Assembly (NCBI GenBank): GCA_036873755.1 | Contig: JAVTVY010016131.1 | Coordinates: 1-64,000 of the forward strand | From: Hanleya hanleyi | Lineage: Eukaryota; Mollusca; Polyplacophora; Lepidopleurida; Hanleyidae | Length of the DNA: 64,000 nucleotides | Direction: 5' to 3' | In this document: positions 46,560 through 56,871 of the stretch, one piece after another | Position numbering within the stretch: position 1 is the first letter of the stretch | Layout: each line of letters begins with the position of its first letter | Position numbers and translations under genes: made by a program | Notes under the pieces: model-generated | Seen by the model: the letters and a program-made list of their open reading frames with translations, nothing else | What the model was told of the DNA's origin: nothing | Databases searched by the model: none

Positions 46560-46930
46560 AGTACAGCACTTGAAAATTATTTGCGTAGGACAAGGTGTAA
46601 AGCTAAGTTAGACACATCTGTGTCGGGAAGTACGTTATTAGGTGCAGTGGCTTCCAGAAGACCAAATCCAGGCTCTGAACGCAAATCAAATTATTACTGG
46701 GACACACTCACTTATTCGTCCGATTCGGATGATGAAATGGATCAGGATGAAGTAGAAGTAATTAGAACAACCCTGTGGTGCAGAACCTGGTTCTCTTTCT
46801 AGCTCCTCTGAATCGGAGGAGGATCTTCATGAAGGTGAAGATCCAGATAGTATTTCAAAGACTGACTGCTCAGTGCTGATCATGAGTTTTTTTTCCAGAC
46901 TGATCATGGACAGTGTTGGTTCAGATTACC
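46560..46930 (+). pseudogene. 3' acidic segment of the right hAT copy
   Basis: Downstream of the dimerisation domain stop, a second frame (46581-46802) reads Ser/Asp/Glu-rich (YSSDSDDEMDQDEVEV) and ends TLWCRTWFSF. Its counterpart in the left copy is joined directly after SDRR by a deletion. An acidic SSSSESEED-coding stretch follows in another frame. It may be an alternative exon or the transposase C-terminus; its role is unknown. Confidence 0.4.
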
Positions 46931-47528
46931 AATTAAAAGTGATTGTGATGAGTTAGTCGGGTTGATTGTGTTGTAAATTACAGTAAACATAGATCAGTAC
47001 CATTTCATTTGAGTTAAAATCTGAACTTATTTGTATTACTGTGAAGCAATAATGTAATAAAGTCTGAAGTTTGCATGATCATTTTTCGCAAATGAAATCA
47101 GAAAATGTCAGTTCTTGATTATTAAGGCAGTTAAGTCACAATTTATTGTAAAAAATGAAAGTGGAAGACTCTAGGGACTAGTAAACCGAGTTGAAATAAG
47201 AAACAAAATTCCATAGGAATTAATGGATATTTTTAGTTTTATTTCCCTCTCAAAAACAATATAATACAATCAATGTGAATTGCAAGTCTACTATTACATG
47301 ATCAATGAGCTAGAATTGATAACAGCTCTCTTGTGGGTAAAGAGTTTTCACTTAAACATGTGTGGAGCTTCAGAGTATAATCAAAGGGAGATAACTCTCA
47401 TTTTAAGATCTACAAAATCGCTCTCATTGGAGAATTCAGGAGAGCGATTTTTAACTCCTCTAGGCACTCCCCTTGGCTATTTCAGGTACACTATTTTTAG
47501 CTCACCACGCATTTACAAAAGACAAGGA

Positions 47529-47812
47529 CTAACTGATGTGAAGAACCTTCCCAAGTTTGAAGTCGATTGATCAAACGGACAGAATCCAATATGGTCAATG
47601 GCAGCCATCTTGGATTACGTACCTCAGTGAAAATCAATACCAATGGCTGTTTGACTGATGTGAAGGACATTCTCAAGTTTAAAGTTGATTGGTTGGTTTG
47701 TTCTCGATATATCACGTTCACAAGATGTGGGACGGACGGAAGGACGGATGGAAGGACGGACGGACGGCTAGCATTTACAAGTCCTCCCACCACTTCGTGG
47801 CGGAGGACAATA
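47529..47812 (+). mobile_element. Family-C element, distal part with end hairpin
   Basis: It continues the family-C unit interrupted at 41634: CTAACTGATGTGAAGAACC, one more CAATGGCAGCCATCTTGG word at ~47596, a diverged unit, then an ACGG-rich microsatellite (47732-47766). The end hairpin is GTCCTCCcaCCAC/ttc/GTGGcGGAGGAC (47781-47808), then AATA. Confidence 0.85.
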
Positions 47813-48240
47813 AACGCAACTATGGAAAATTGTCAAAAAGGGGAAAAAAGAAGCACCGTGACCTCTGATGTTATCTAAAATGGGGTTCTAGTTGCCAAAA
47901 ATCTAAATTAAACTGAACTTGAACATGTTGCATTTTCAATGGTATGGTACCAAGATTAACTGTAAATTATACCCAGCCTAGAGTTTCATGCCATCCCAAA
48001 AATTTACCCAAAACAAATTCAACCCAAATGAAAATTGATTTACTCAAATACTCTTCCCAGTAATCCCATTTGCCATTCCAAGTATTTGAGGTAATTTATC
48101 AGAGAATAAAGCTACCATTTTATCTCTCGAATAATGTATAAAAGAAATTTTGACATATTCATGACAAACAGGATTCTGCCACCATCGATTTTGAGATTCA
48201 TAATAATTTACACAGTAATTTCGGAGAGATAATCAAATCC
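47813..48240. other. Non-coding spacer
   Basis: No gene is visible. It contains 'actcaaat'-type words (around 48030-48090) resembling the subterminal parts of the CAGGGATTCATA elements, but no clear ends. Confidence 0.4.
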
Positions 48241-48251
48241 AAACAGTACAT

Positions 48252-48660
48252 GTAGCTCCGCTGGGGCCTTCTTCTATCATGTCTATCCTATGCGATAACA
48301 TGGCCCCGAAGCCAAATCACTCACCGGATGTAGTTGTTGGGAAAGTGCCGGACGGGCAATATTTGAGGAACCAGGCAGTTGACCATAAACAATAAAATAA
48401 TTTGATTCTATGTCCACTTAGCTTTCATAAGACACTTGTTTTCGAGTGTCTGGCTTTGCAAGGCATCTAAACTCGGATGAATCCACATCGCTGCCATCTT
48501 GCATCTTATTTTATTGTTTATGGTCAACGGGTTCCTCAAATATTGCCTGTCCGGCACTTTACCAACAACTACATGTACATCTGGTGAGTGGTTTGCTCCG
48601 GCGCCTTGTTCTCACGTAGTACCGTATAGACATGATAGAAGAAGGCCTCACCGGAGCTAT
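48252..48660. repeat. Inverted repeat, ~150-bp arms
   Basis: Arms 48252-48400 and 48505-48660 share CTTCTTCTATCATGTCTAT, GTCCGGCACTTT and TATTTTATTGTTTATGGTCA with modest divergence. The ~100-bp loop has its own GACACTTGTTTTCGAGTGTC hairpin (48431-48450). Non-coding, foldback-like. Confidence 0.75.
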
Positions 48661-48689
48661 CCAAACAGATGATACATGTTAGCCAAGTT

Positions 48690-49470
48690 TACATGTACAT
48701 GGCTTTAATAGTTTGTTCCTACTACGCCATGCTTCGTCTTACCTTTGCTTACTGAACTTACATGTAAACTCTGGGACCACATGGCTCCAAGGGCCGTACG
48801 GCTCTATCCGGCAATAAAACCCCTCCACACTCTCTGTCCACTGCTTTTATCGAGTTCGGCAAATAGTTTGATTGTCGTGAAGAGCTGATCCATCTGCAAT
48901 CAGTCTTTAATGTTCAATTCAGGCCTTGTCTTTCGTCAAAATTTACGGGAATCCAAATAGATTCTCGCAACCCAGCTCTATGGGAATCCACGGCAATCCA
49001 ATGCTATCATTTCTATACAGATTGCTCATATTTGACGGGAATCTGTTGGATTCCCGTAAATTATTTTGCGGGAGTGCTGACGGGAGTCGGATTCCCGGAT
49101 TCCCGTAGAAAAACAAGCCCTGAACATCATTGATCAATGGCCGATTGAATTTTCACCAGTACCGCCATCTTCTTCATACAGGTCACATGATCACTTCGCT
49201 GCGATACATGCCAATCACATGATCCATATGAATAGTAATGAGAAATTCAATCACCAGTGGAGGTTTGAATATTGCAGACACATCAGCTCCTCATGGCGAT
49301 CAAACTATTTGCCGAACTAGGTAAAAGTAGTGGTCAGAGAGTGGGGAGGGATTTTTTATTGCAGGATAGAGCCGTACTGCCCATGGAGCCTTCTGGTCCT
49401 GGACCGTACATGTAAATTCAATAAGAGGAAGCATGGCCGAGTAGGAACGAACGAATCCATGTAAACTCAT
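48690..49470. repeat. Inverted repeat, ~175-bp arms
   Basis: Arms 48690-48880 and 49290-49470 share GTTCCTACT(A/C)-GCCATGCTTC, CTTACATGTAAACTC-like words, CCGTACGGCTCTATCC and GTTCGGCAAATAGTTTGAT. The spacer (~410 bp) contains repeated TTGACGGGAATCTGTTGGAT- and GGGAATCCA-type words around 48945-49110. A second, smaller inverted pair (49465-49510 with 49703-49755; CTACGTTCCCACT / AGTGGGAACGTAG) adjoins it. Confidence 0.65.
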
Positions 49471-49959
49471 CTTCATTTTATCAAGCAAATTTCTACGTTC
49501 CCACTCCGAACTTCCCTTGATATATCTGGCCCCCTTCAATGTTCAATGAACTTATAAATAGACACGAGACGCAAATAGAGGACGATGTCACTCTACTCAC
49601 AAACGAGGCGACGTGTACATTTCGATTGGCTCGTCTCGCGTTTGAAGGTGAAATCAACACCTCGGATTTTGAACACTGAAAGGGGTCAGAAAAAGCAAGG
49701 CAGTTTCGAAGTGGGAACGTAGAAATTGGCTGGATAAAATGAAGATGTGTAAACTTGACTAGATATGTGTATTGTTAACATCAGGCCAAGCTTCCTCTAC
49801 CCCTTTAATTTATTATTATTTATTATTATTATTTGATTATTCTACAACAATTTCCTTCATGGTCAGTCTTGACATGTCGGACAAGATCGGGTTTCATCCT
49901 CTGGCCATCAGATTTCTATCTGATTGCATCCGGTTCTAACACGGCACAATTTTTTTTTT

Positions 49960-50437
49960 GTGCACATGGCTCCCGGTCAATCAACATCATCTGCTTGTAA
50001 AAGTGGGCTATGATTTGACAGCCCTTTCCAGATGTTTACTGCTATGGACCGTTGAACTAAAGCAAACTACACATTATGCAGGAGTCAAGCGAAAACCCAC
50101 CACCCCAACCTCAGGGTTTAGTGGACCAGAGGACTATATTCATTTCGTAGCTATACCTGCAGCAGACTACATGTACAATGCATCTGGGAAGATCCGATCA
50201 ACCAACTTATCAGCCTACTTACATCATCGCACCTGTGGAATTAACAGAACATGCCCAGTCTGATCCACGAGTCCTCACGTAGATTGTTCTAGACGTCAGC
50301 AAATTATTCCCAGACCTTCCAGACAGTCAATACAGAGAACTCTATCCTACTGTCAAAAGTGTGTTTGATAATGGCCAATCAATGAGAGAGCTAGTGAGTT
50401 GGGTTGTATATCAATTTTTTAGACGTACATTTCTGTT
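49960..50437 (+). pseudogene. Possible coding remnant of unknown family
   Basis: In one frame the region reads GPEDYIHFVAIPAADYMYN. In another it reads YIIAPVELTEHAQSDPRVLT, stop, IVLDVSKLFPDLPDSQYREL, then YPTVKSVFDNGQSMRELVSW and ends at the inverted repeat at 50431. The amino-acid mix looks coding, with one stop and at least one frame change. I recognise no domain. It could be a transposon or host-gene exon remnant. Confidence 0.25.
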
Positions 50438-51875
50438 AGACGGGGGTATCCCAGCAGCCTTTGCGGTGCTCCCTGACAACTACCGCGTGGGCTAAAGCAA
50501 GGCATAGCGACGTATTCACTTAGCCCAGGCAGACCGCGCTTCTCGCCGTTAAATCGTATTTCCTCGACGTTTGCGGCTGGTAATCATTTGGAATCGATAA
50601 TATATTATTAATAAAGTAACATTTAGCAGCTGAAAGGATCAATTGTGTGGTAAAGACTCCAGGAAAGGGTAATAAACAGCTCTAAAAAACCCACAACAGT
50701 GATCTACAGGGTGCTAACCCAGCCGTTAAAATCCTGGGGTTAACACAGCGGCAACACCGTCATTGTCGGCATATAGCACGGATAATCTGTTTTAATTTCC
50801 CCCCATAAAGCTGTTAATTATCCATATTCAGTGATTGACTTATTAAATGATTAACATCAGCATGGAGGAGTATGTATCCGTGGCTTATAACCGTATGGTA
50901 AATTTTCTGTATAAACAGTCAATCAATCAATTTTATTTGATCTTTGGTCTGACGTGTGTTTCTTTGTCATGTTGACACTGTGATGAGTAATTCTCAGTTA
51001 CAGTGATTATTTCATTGACTTGTATAGTACAATCCATGAATCAATCAGTCTTTATATAACCCGTCATCAGTATCCGAGTCATTCAAGTCATTCACTTGTA
51101 CATAGCGACTCTTGTTCACTTTTATTTATGTCTCCTGCTAATCTATCATTGTTATTTATTCATTTATTTATTTATTTATTCATTTATTTATTTATATATT
51201 TAGCGCTGGAAAAGATATTAAAAGAAAACAAAGAAATGTACCGCGAAATCCAAATAAAACATTGAGTTGATGGGCCGCGAAATCCGAATGGGAAGCGGCC
51301 CTTAAACTACAATTTCAATCAAAAGAGTCATTCAAATTTCAAACTTAAGAGAAACAGGTAATGCTAATATAGTCAAAATGCCAAAGACTGTTTATACAGA
51401 AAATTTACCATACGGTTATAAGCCACGGATACATACTCCTCCATGCTGATGTTAATCATTTAATAAGTCAATCACTGAATATGGATAATTAACAGCTTTA
51501 TGGGGGGAAATTAAAACAGATTATCCGTGCTATATGCCGACAATGACGGTGTTGCCGCTGTGTTAACCCCAGGATTTTAACGGCTGGGTTAGCGCCCTGT
51601 AGATCACTGTTGTGGGTTATTTAGAGCTGTTTATTACCCTTTCCTGGAGTCTTTACCACACAATTGATCCTTTCAGCTGCTAAATGTTACTTTATTAATA
51701 ATATATTATCGATTCCAAATGATTACCAGCCGCAAACGTCGAGGAAATACGATTTAACGGCGAGAAGCGCGGTCTGCCTGGGCTAAGTGAATACGTCGCT
51801 ATGCCTTGCTTTAGCCCACGCGGTAGTTGTCAGGGAGCGCCGCAAAGGCTGCTGGGATACCCCCGTCTAACAGAA
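50431..51875. mobile_element. Foldback element with 490-bp near-identical arms
   Basis: Arms 50431-50920 and 51386-51875 are of equal length and differ at only a handful of positions by eye. The ends are TTCTGTTAGACGGGGGTATC and GATACCCCCGTCTAACAGAA. The arms contain AACCCAGCCGTTAAAATCC and GGCATAGCGACGTATTCAC words. The 465-bp loop has an ATTT-repeat (51150-51200) and GTGATTATTTCATTGACTTG, with no transposase. No convincing TSD could be fixed. Confidence 0.85.
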
Positions 51876-51911
51876 TAGGAGATTTTAACACAAGTGTTTT
51901 ATGTTTTGAAT

Positions 51912-52181
51912 TTATATGTTATAATAATTTCCATTACCATTTGTTTTTCGTCTTTTGAAACTTGCTTTGCTAACACGACCGGCCTTGCTTTTGCTAGTGG
52001 TGTTGTTGTTGCTGTCCGACTCACTGTCGGTGCGCCTTTGGACAGTCTGTTTTTTAGGTTTCTTCGTTATTTTTCGTTGTGAAGGTTGTGGCTCAACATC
52101 ATCACCACTAGAGGCATATTCCCCAGTCTGCCTATGAGGCTGGGAAAATGATTTACGAGCTGTGCGCTTCAATTTTGCCAT
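51912..52181 (-). CDS. Basic ORF with histone H3-tail-like N-terminus (possible first exon)
   Basis: The ATG at 52181 gives MAKLKRTARKSFSQPHRQTG. After Met removal the residues A1, K4, T6, A7, R8, K9 and S10 coincide with histone H3 (ARTKQTARKS) in exact register. The rest is Lys/Arg/Ser-rich with an acidic patch (SSGDDVEPQPSQ, KKPKKQTVQRR, SESDSNNNTTSKSK), consistent with a disordered nuclear protein. A donor-like ATG|GTAATG (minus strand, near 51938-51932) may end the exon before the open frame runs to its stop at 51912. The foldback element ends 37 bp beyond. No domain is recognised; whether it is host or transposon derived is unknown. Confidence 0.4.
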   Translation of the reverse strand: MAKLKRTARKSFSQPHRQTGEYASSGDDVEPQPSQRKITKKPKKQTVQRRTDSESDSNNNTTSKSKAGRVSKASFKRRKTNGNGNYYNI

Positions 52182-52314
52182 TTGTTCACAGATCAGATTT
52201 CACTGTTTCCCGCCTTCTTTTCAAAAAATACCCCCAGGCACGAAGAACTCCAATGCAAGGGAGACAACCGTCATACAATAGTCCATGTTACAGAATTAGT
52301 TTGGTTACCTCCCA

Positions 52315-52432
52315 TATTTAGCACAGGTGCTTCTATCAACCGTTCTATATTCCACCCCAACCCCTAGTCTGATATAGACTAGGGTTGGGGATGGAACATA
52401 GAACGGTAGATAGAAGCACCTGTGATATTTAG
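52315..52432. repeat. Compact near-perfect hairpin, ~55-bp arms
   Basis: Arms ~52315-52370 and ~52380-52432 pair through AGGTGCTTCTATC, AACCGTTCTAT and CCCCAACCCTAGT-type words around a ~9-nt loop. One arm has CACCCCAACCCCTAG and the other CTAGGGTTGGGGATGG. It is probably a small foldback MITE. Non-coding. Confidence 0.75.
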
Positions 52433-52916
52433 CTATACCAGTGTGGCGGTGGCCCCTAGTGTAGATTTAATTTGACAATTTGTGGATTTCTACTTGTTTA
52501 TTACATGAAGTAAATAACATGAAGTTTTCTCTTCTCTGTATTGCTTTGTTTAACATCTGCAGAGTTCTTAGAACAGTATCTCTAGAATCTGCCTGTATTA
52601 TCCAAGCTAGCCGAATGGTTCAGGACAGGCATTACGCGGTTAGTACCCTCTTTTGGCATACTAACTTTTTACATTCATGGATTAATTAAATCCCTGAAAT
52701 TCTTGCTTGTACACAAGTACTACGATATTGGTAACCTATTTTTATTTCATTCAAGAAATAACCAAATAACCAGTCATAAAAGTTTCTTGAATTTTCTTAA
52801 ATAAGAAAAAACAATCTATTGACTTTATAACAGAGTGAATCAGTATAGATGACAAAGCAAGAATATTTGCATTAAAAGGATTGCTTCAAAGAACTCTTCT
52901 TTTGCTTTTCAATAAT

Positions 52917-53000
52917 GAAAAGGAATAGGACCCAACGTCGTGATATGACTGAAATATAGTTGAAAGCGACGTTAAATCATATTCACTCACTCACTCACTC
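52917..53000 (+). mobile_element. SINE 3' fragment
   Basis: Reads AAAAGGAATAGGACCCAACG, then CGTGATATGACTGAAATATA, GTTGAAAGCGACGTTAAATC and a (TCAC)n tail. It matches the tail of the SINEs in the hAT introns; the 5' part is absent. Confidence 0.8.
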
Positions 53001-53619
53001 TGTGACGTCATAATTCAATATGCAAAATAGTCCGGGCAATATACATTTTGGTGAATTTAACCCACATTTTGGTTGGATTTTCCTGAAATTTCTGAATAAA
53101 AATGCACTAATAATGTTGAGATGATGTGCGAAGTGTCACTGAACTAAGAAAAATTAGCTCTGATTTATCTCCATAAATGACATTCCCTAGAAATGTGAGA
53201 CAGACAGTAGTTGGAAAATATTTACCCATGTGTAAGCATAGGGAGAGGTAGGATTGAAACTTGCCATAAACTGCAGCCCGAGCCAGGCACCCCGGATACT
53301 GCTTGGAATTAGTTCTGTAGAGCATGGCTTGCGTGCACAGAAGATCCCATTCATCATTTAATATTACCCCATTTTACCCATAATTCTGGGAAATATCTGG
53401 GAGAAAAGCATATCAAATGTGAAATTTCTTTCTTCCCAAATTAATGTGACTGTACCAGCATATTTGTGAGCATATTTCTCAAGGTGTGTAGTCGTTTTAA
53501 CAAATGTCAATTGGCTGTTTTGTGTACAGCTTCCTTCGGTCTCAAAATCCACACATTGCTAATAGCACCGACTTGTAAAACATGATTGACAACTGGGCTG
53601 GATAGTGCTTAGTTGGTTC

Positions 53620-53680
53620 GTCGTGATATAGCTGAAATATTGTTGAAAGCGACGTTAAATTCTATTCACTCACTCCTAAA
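53620..53680 (+). mobile_element. SINE 3' fragment
   Basis: Reads CGTCGTGATATAGCTGAAAT, ATTGTTGAAAGCGACGTTAA and ATTCTATTCACTCACTCC. Short tail of the same SINE family. Confidence 0.75.
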
Positions 53681-53854
53681 ACATGATTGAGGCCCTATTT
53701 CATTGATTTATCCTTCATTCTCCCCATGGTGCCTGGAAACTAAAGTGGGTAAGCAATAAACAACACATCATGTTTACAATGCAGTATTCTCCCATATTTT
53801 CTTAAAATCTCCTATAAATTCATCATGAAGATGTCAGATTTTAAGAAAATCCTT

Positions 53855-54560
53855 TTCCTTGCCTGAAGGGTATTGTCAGAGTTGTCTGTCTTTCCATCTG
53901 TCTGTCTGTCTGTCCATCCGTCCATCTTTCTTGTGAACACGATATCTCATGAAGGATTATAGCCAGGCATTTTAAATTCAGACAAAGTATGCATCTGGCG
54001 AAGGGTCAGAAGCCTATTGAAAATGACCGACCTGGACTATTTTATCATTATCAAATTCTAGTATTTGCTACATTTTTTTAAGATTAAAGCTATGTTCTCC
54101 AAATTCATATTACATATGCAACTGGTGATTGATAAGAAACCTATCCCAGTCGACTGACCTTGACCTATTTTTTCAATGTCATATACTGTTTATTATGATA
54201 TAACATGAAGAAATATAGCTAGGCTTTCCAAATTGATACTATGTATACATCTGGCGATGGTCCGAAGGTGTGCTAAAGATCACTGATCTTGACCTATATT
54301 ATCCAGGTCATATTCTATTTAGTACGATATTTCATGAAGGATGTTCCATATGCAATTAAGTTAGAATAGACCAGAAAACTGTTGAAGATGACTGAACTTG
54401 ATCTAGATTTCCGAGATCAAATTACTTGATTTTATTATTAACTTTTTAGTTGAGTATATTTAAAGCTAAGAATTTGGCCATGTTCTGCCAGAACCTCAGT
54501 GTAAAATATTCCTAACAATTAAGGCCTTGGCAAAAGCTGAGCTGTCCCAACTTCCTGGAT
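53855..54560 (+). mobile_element. Degenerate pearl-like tandem-core element (family G)
   Basis: It starts with a decayed hairpin (CCTTGCCTGAAGGGTATTGTC) and a TCTGTCTGTCTGTCCATCCG microsatellite (53885-53930). About four ~110-bp units follow with GATATCTCATGAAGGA, CATCTGGCGA(A/T)GG and GACCTTGACCTATTT words. Same layout as families A-D, with unrelated sequence. The right border is unclear. Confidence 0.6.
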
Positions 54561-56690
54561 CACGTTTTTGTTAACCTGGTTGTCAGAGTTCTAAAAATAC
54601 ATCCTATACATGCATGATTTCTGAGTGTAGACCTTCACTGATAGCGGAGGGATATTGGAGCCCATTTTGGCTATCTTCTTGAAACTGCCTGTGCCTCTGT
54701 GGAGTGTTCTTGTCAATGCTTAGTGTTTTTATATATAGTCAGTAACATGTCAACTGTCTTATTTTTCCACACTCAGACTCTCATTCCTTCCTTTACATTC
54801 GTCTAATTGAAGGAAAAATATCCTATATTTCTCCTCTATTTTCACGAAAAACTATATTATTCCTATATTTTACTGTGTGGTCACCATGAACTGTGTAAAC
54901 GAACATTGTTTCAGGTTACCAATAGCTGTCTGCAATAAACACTTCCTCGCTATTATAACATGTTATCCAGCATGCTGATATCTGCAATGTTGCACAACAT
55001 TCATAAGAAAAGTAACTATTTGAGAAGAAGAAGAAAAAATTAATTAACGATTGCTTTGCTACGTATCGCCACATTAATATCACTAGGTCTCCACACTGTA
55101 CAGATCATGTATGTACATGTACTTGTGAACTGTAAATATTTTGAAGCAATAAAACACATACTGATCGATACCCAATTGCATCTTATTTTGTTTAGGGTGT
55201 TTATTTTATTTTATTTTTTGAAGTTTGAGAGACTGGTTCGCCACCGTTGTGGGATCTCTTTATATTCTGACGAAAGAGTTTTTACGGAGAACAGATGGAG
55301 GACAATCCGTTTGAAGTCGTGTCGCTGAATTCAAAACAACCTGATGGTACGAAATATACGACACATTGCCTGGCGCTTAATTCACTCAAATATGGGCATA
55401 TTCGGAGAGATCATGAGCTCACGAATGGCATATTCGTAAAGTCGTTTTAAAACGGCTTGTTTGCGTCCTGGTGGATACGTGCTCTGTCAATGTCAGACGA
55501 ACCGTGACCAGGGGTGACAATTGCTTCCCCGCCCATTACTCGAATTCAATATCAAAACGAAATCGACAATGAGAGAACCATTTCACGAATTATACCAATA
55601 TAATATACTGCAGAAAATGCAGTAAATAATCTATGAATTTTCGCCAAACATCAACAATCGTGTACGTAACGATTTATTGGAGTGCACCACTTTCCGAATT
55701 CATGGATTCAAATTGAATAGGTTTTTGTATACGCATGTGACAACGGACAACGTGTTGTATATGCTGTGTATGCAAACCTTCATTGGCCATCTGACCATCA
55801 ATGCTTAATTATTTATAGTTCGGCAGATAGTGGTCACTCTAACATGCTTAACACATCGGGGAATGGTGGTGGGAGGGACGTGGGGAGGGGTGTTCACCAA
55901 ACTATGTTATGAATATAAACATTGGTGGTGCCATTTCAAACCCGGAACATAGACAGCAGCAGGGGGTGCAGATATTCTCTCGAGTTTTCGTACAGGTGTT
56001 GAAGCAAACTTGGGCCTTGATTGCGCGGAAGTGGAGTTATTATATGACTGAAAGGTGAGTGTATTATGGCGAAATTTCGACGTACTACATCGACCTGGTA
56101 TCTTGAAATTTCGACCGATCTTAACTCGAAATTTCGAATCAGTCTCGAAAGGAGGTGTTCGCTTTAGATGGATATTTTCCCCTTCAGAGTCGCTCTCTGC
56201 TGCTCTATTGTCTCGCTCCAAGCCGGCCGGTAAATTGTGACGTAATGCTCAGGTGTTCCCCAATTCTTTGTCAGACAGGCGAGGCCAGTCAAATGGGAAA
56301 TTCTGGTTCATATTCAAACACGGTTACCATTGGCATATATTGGCACATGCATAATCAATTGGGAAAGCAAGCGTCACCACTTGTTGAGGGTCATTTCCTT
56401 AATAAAGGCCTTGATATAAGACAAGGTTAACCTTATAACTTTTCAATTCATAGTTACAACTTTCCGCTGCCCTAAGACGAAATTATATATGTGTAACAAT
56501 TAATTTTTTGCTCTGCTGGATCGTCAGAATATTCAAATACTGACTGTGTGTGGAGTTGTTTGTGTGCAATTCTATTGACGAATTATAATAAAATAAGGGA
56601 TTATGTGCGTTAGGGGTTCGCTGTCTTTATTTCACTTTAAAGTCCAAAATGATGAAGATGGGAGAAAAAGGAAAAAATGAAGAAAAACAA
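54561..56690. other. No recognised gene
   Basis: Around 54800-54890 there are words like TATCCTATATTTCTCC and ATTCCTATATTTTACTGTG, inverted relics of the ATATAGGA-rich MITE family. A 51-codon frame from 55294 (MEDNPFEVVSLNSKQPDGTK) lies in acceptable start context and might be a first exon, but nothing supports it further. Other frames are short and motif-free. Confidence 0.4.
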
Positions 56691-56697
56691 TTTCGGG

Positions 56698-56792
56698 GAT
56701 TTGGGGGTTCGAACCAAAATGTTGGTCATCTTTTAATCTGTAGTCCGACACTGTAACCATTCGGCCAAGCAGCTGTTACAATTATCAAAATG
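56698..56792 (-). other. tRNA-like sequence (degenerate tRNA or SINE head)
   Basis: On the minus strand: GCTTGGCCGAATGGTTACAG (box A like) and, ~50 nt later, TTTTGGTTCGAACCCCC (perfect box B, GGTTCGAACC). The anticodon arm cannot be folded convincingly, and no matching acceptor stem is evident. I take it as a tRNA-derived SINE head or tRNA pseudogene, not a working tRNA. Confidence 0.55.
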
Positions 56793-56871
56793 AGAAATCA
56801 TGTGCCGAATGGCGGTGAACTAAACCCTTTCAGAGCATTACGAGCGTTTTAACATATTTCAATATTATGAA

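Larger units (their letters stand above)
41635..47528 (+). mobile_element. hAT transposon, right copy, inserted in the family-C element
   Basis: The left end is CCAGTCCTTGTG and the right end ACAAGGA(CT). The flanks repeat (C)TAACT (41629-41634 and 47529-47534), which is also the uninterrupted family-C sequence CCATCTAACTGATG. So the target and the direction of events are clear. Same element as 36092-39926 in opposite orientation, with an additional 1752-bp insertion. Without that insertion it is ~4.14 kb. Confidence 0.88.

Noticed and set aside
55294..55450. First exon MEDNPFEVVSLNSKQP
   Set aside because: Plausible start context but only about 50 codons and no supporting motif or splice partner.
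56698..56792. A functional tRNA gene on the minus strand
   Set aside because: Box B is perfect, but no acceptor stem or credible anticodon arm could be folded.
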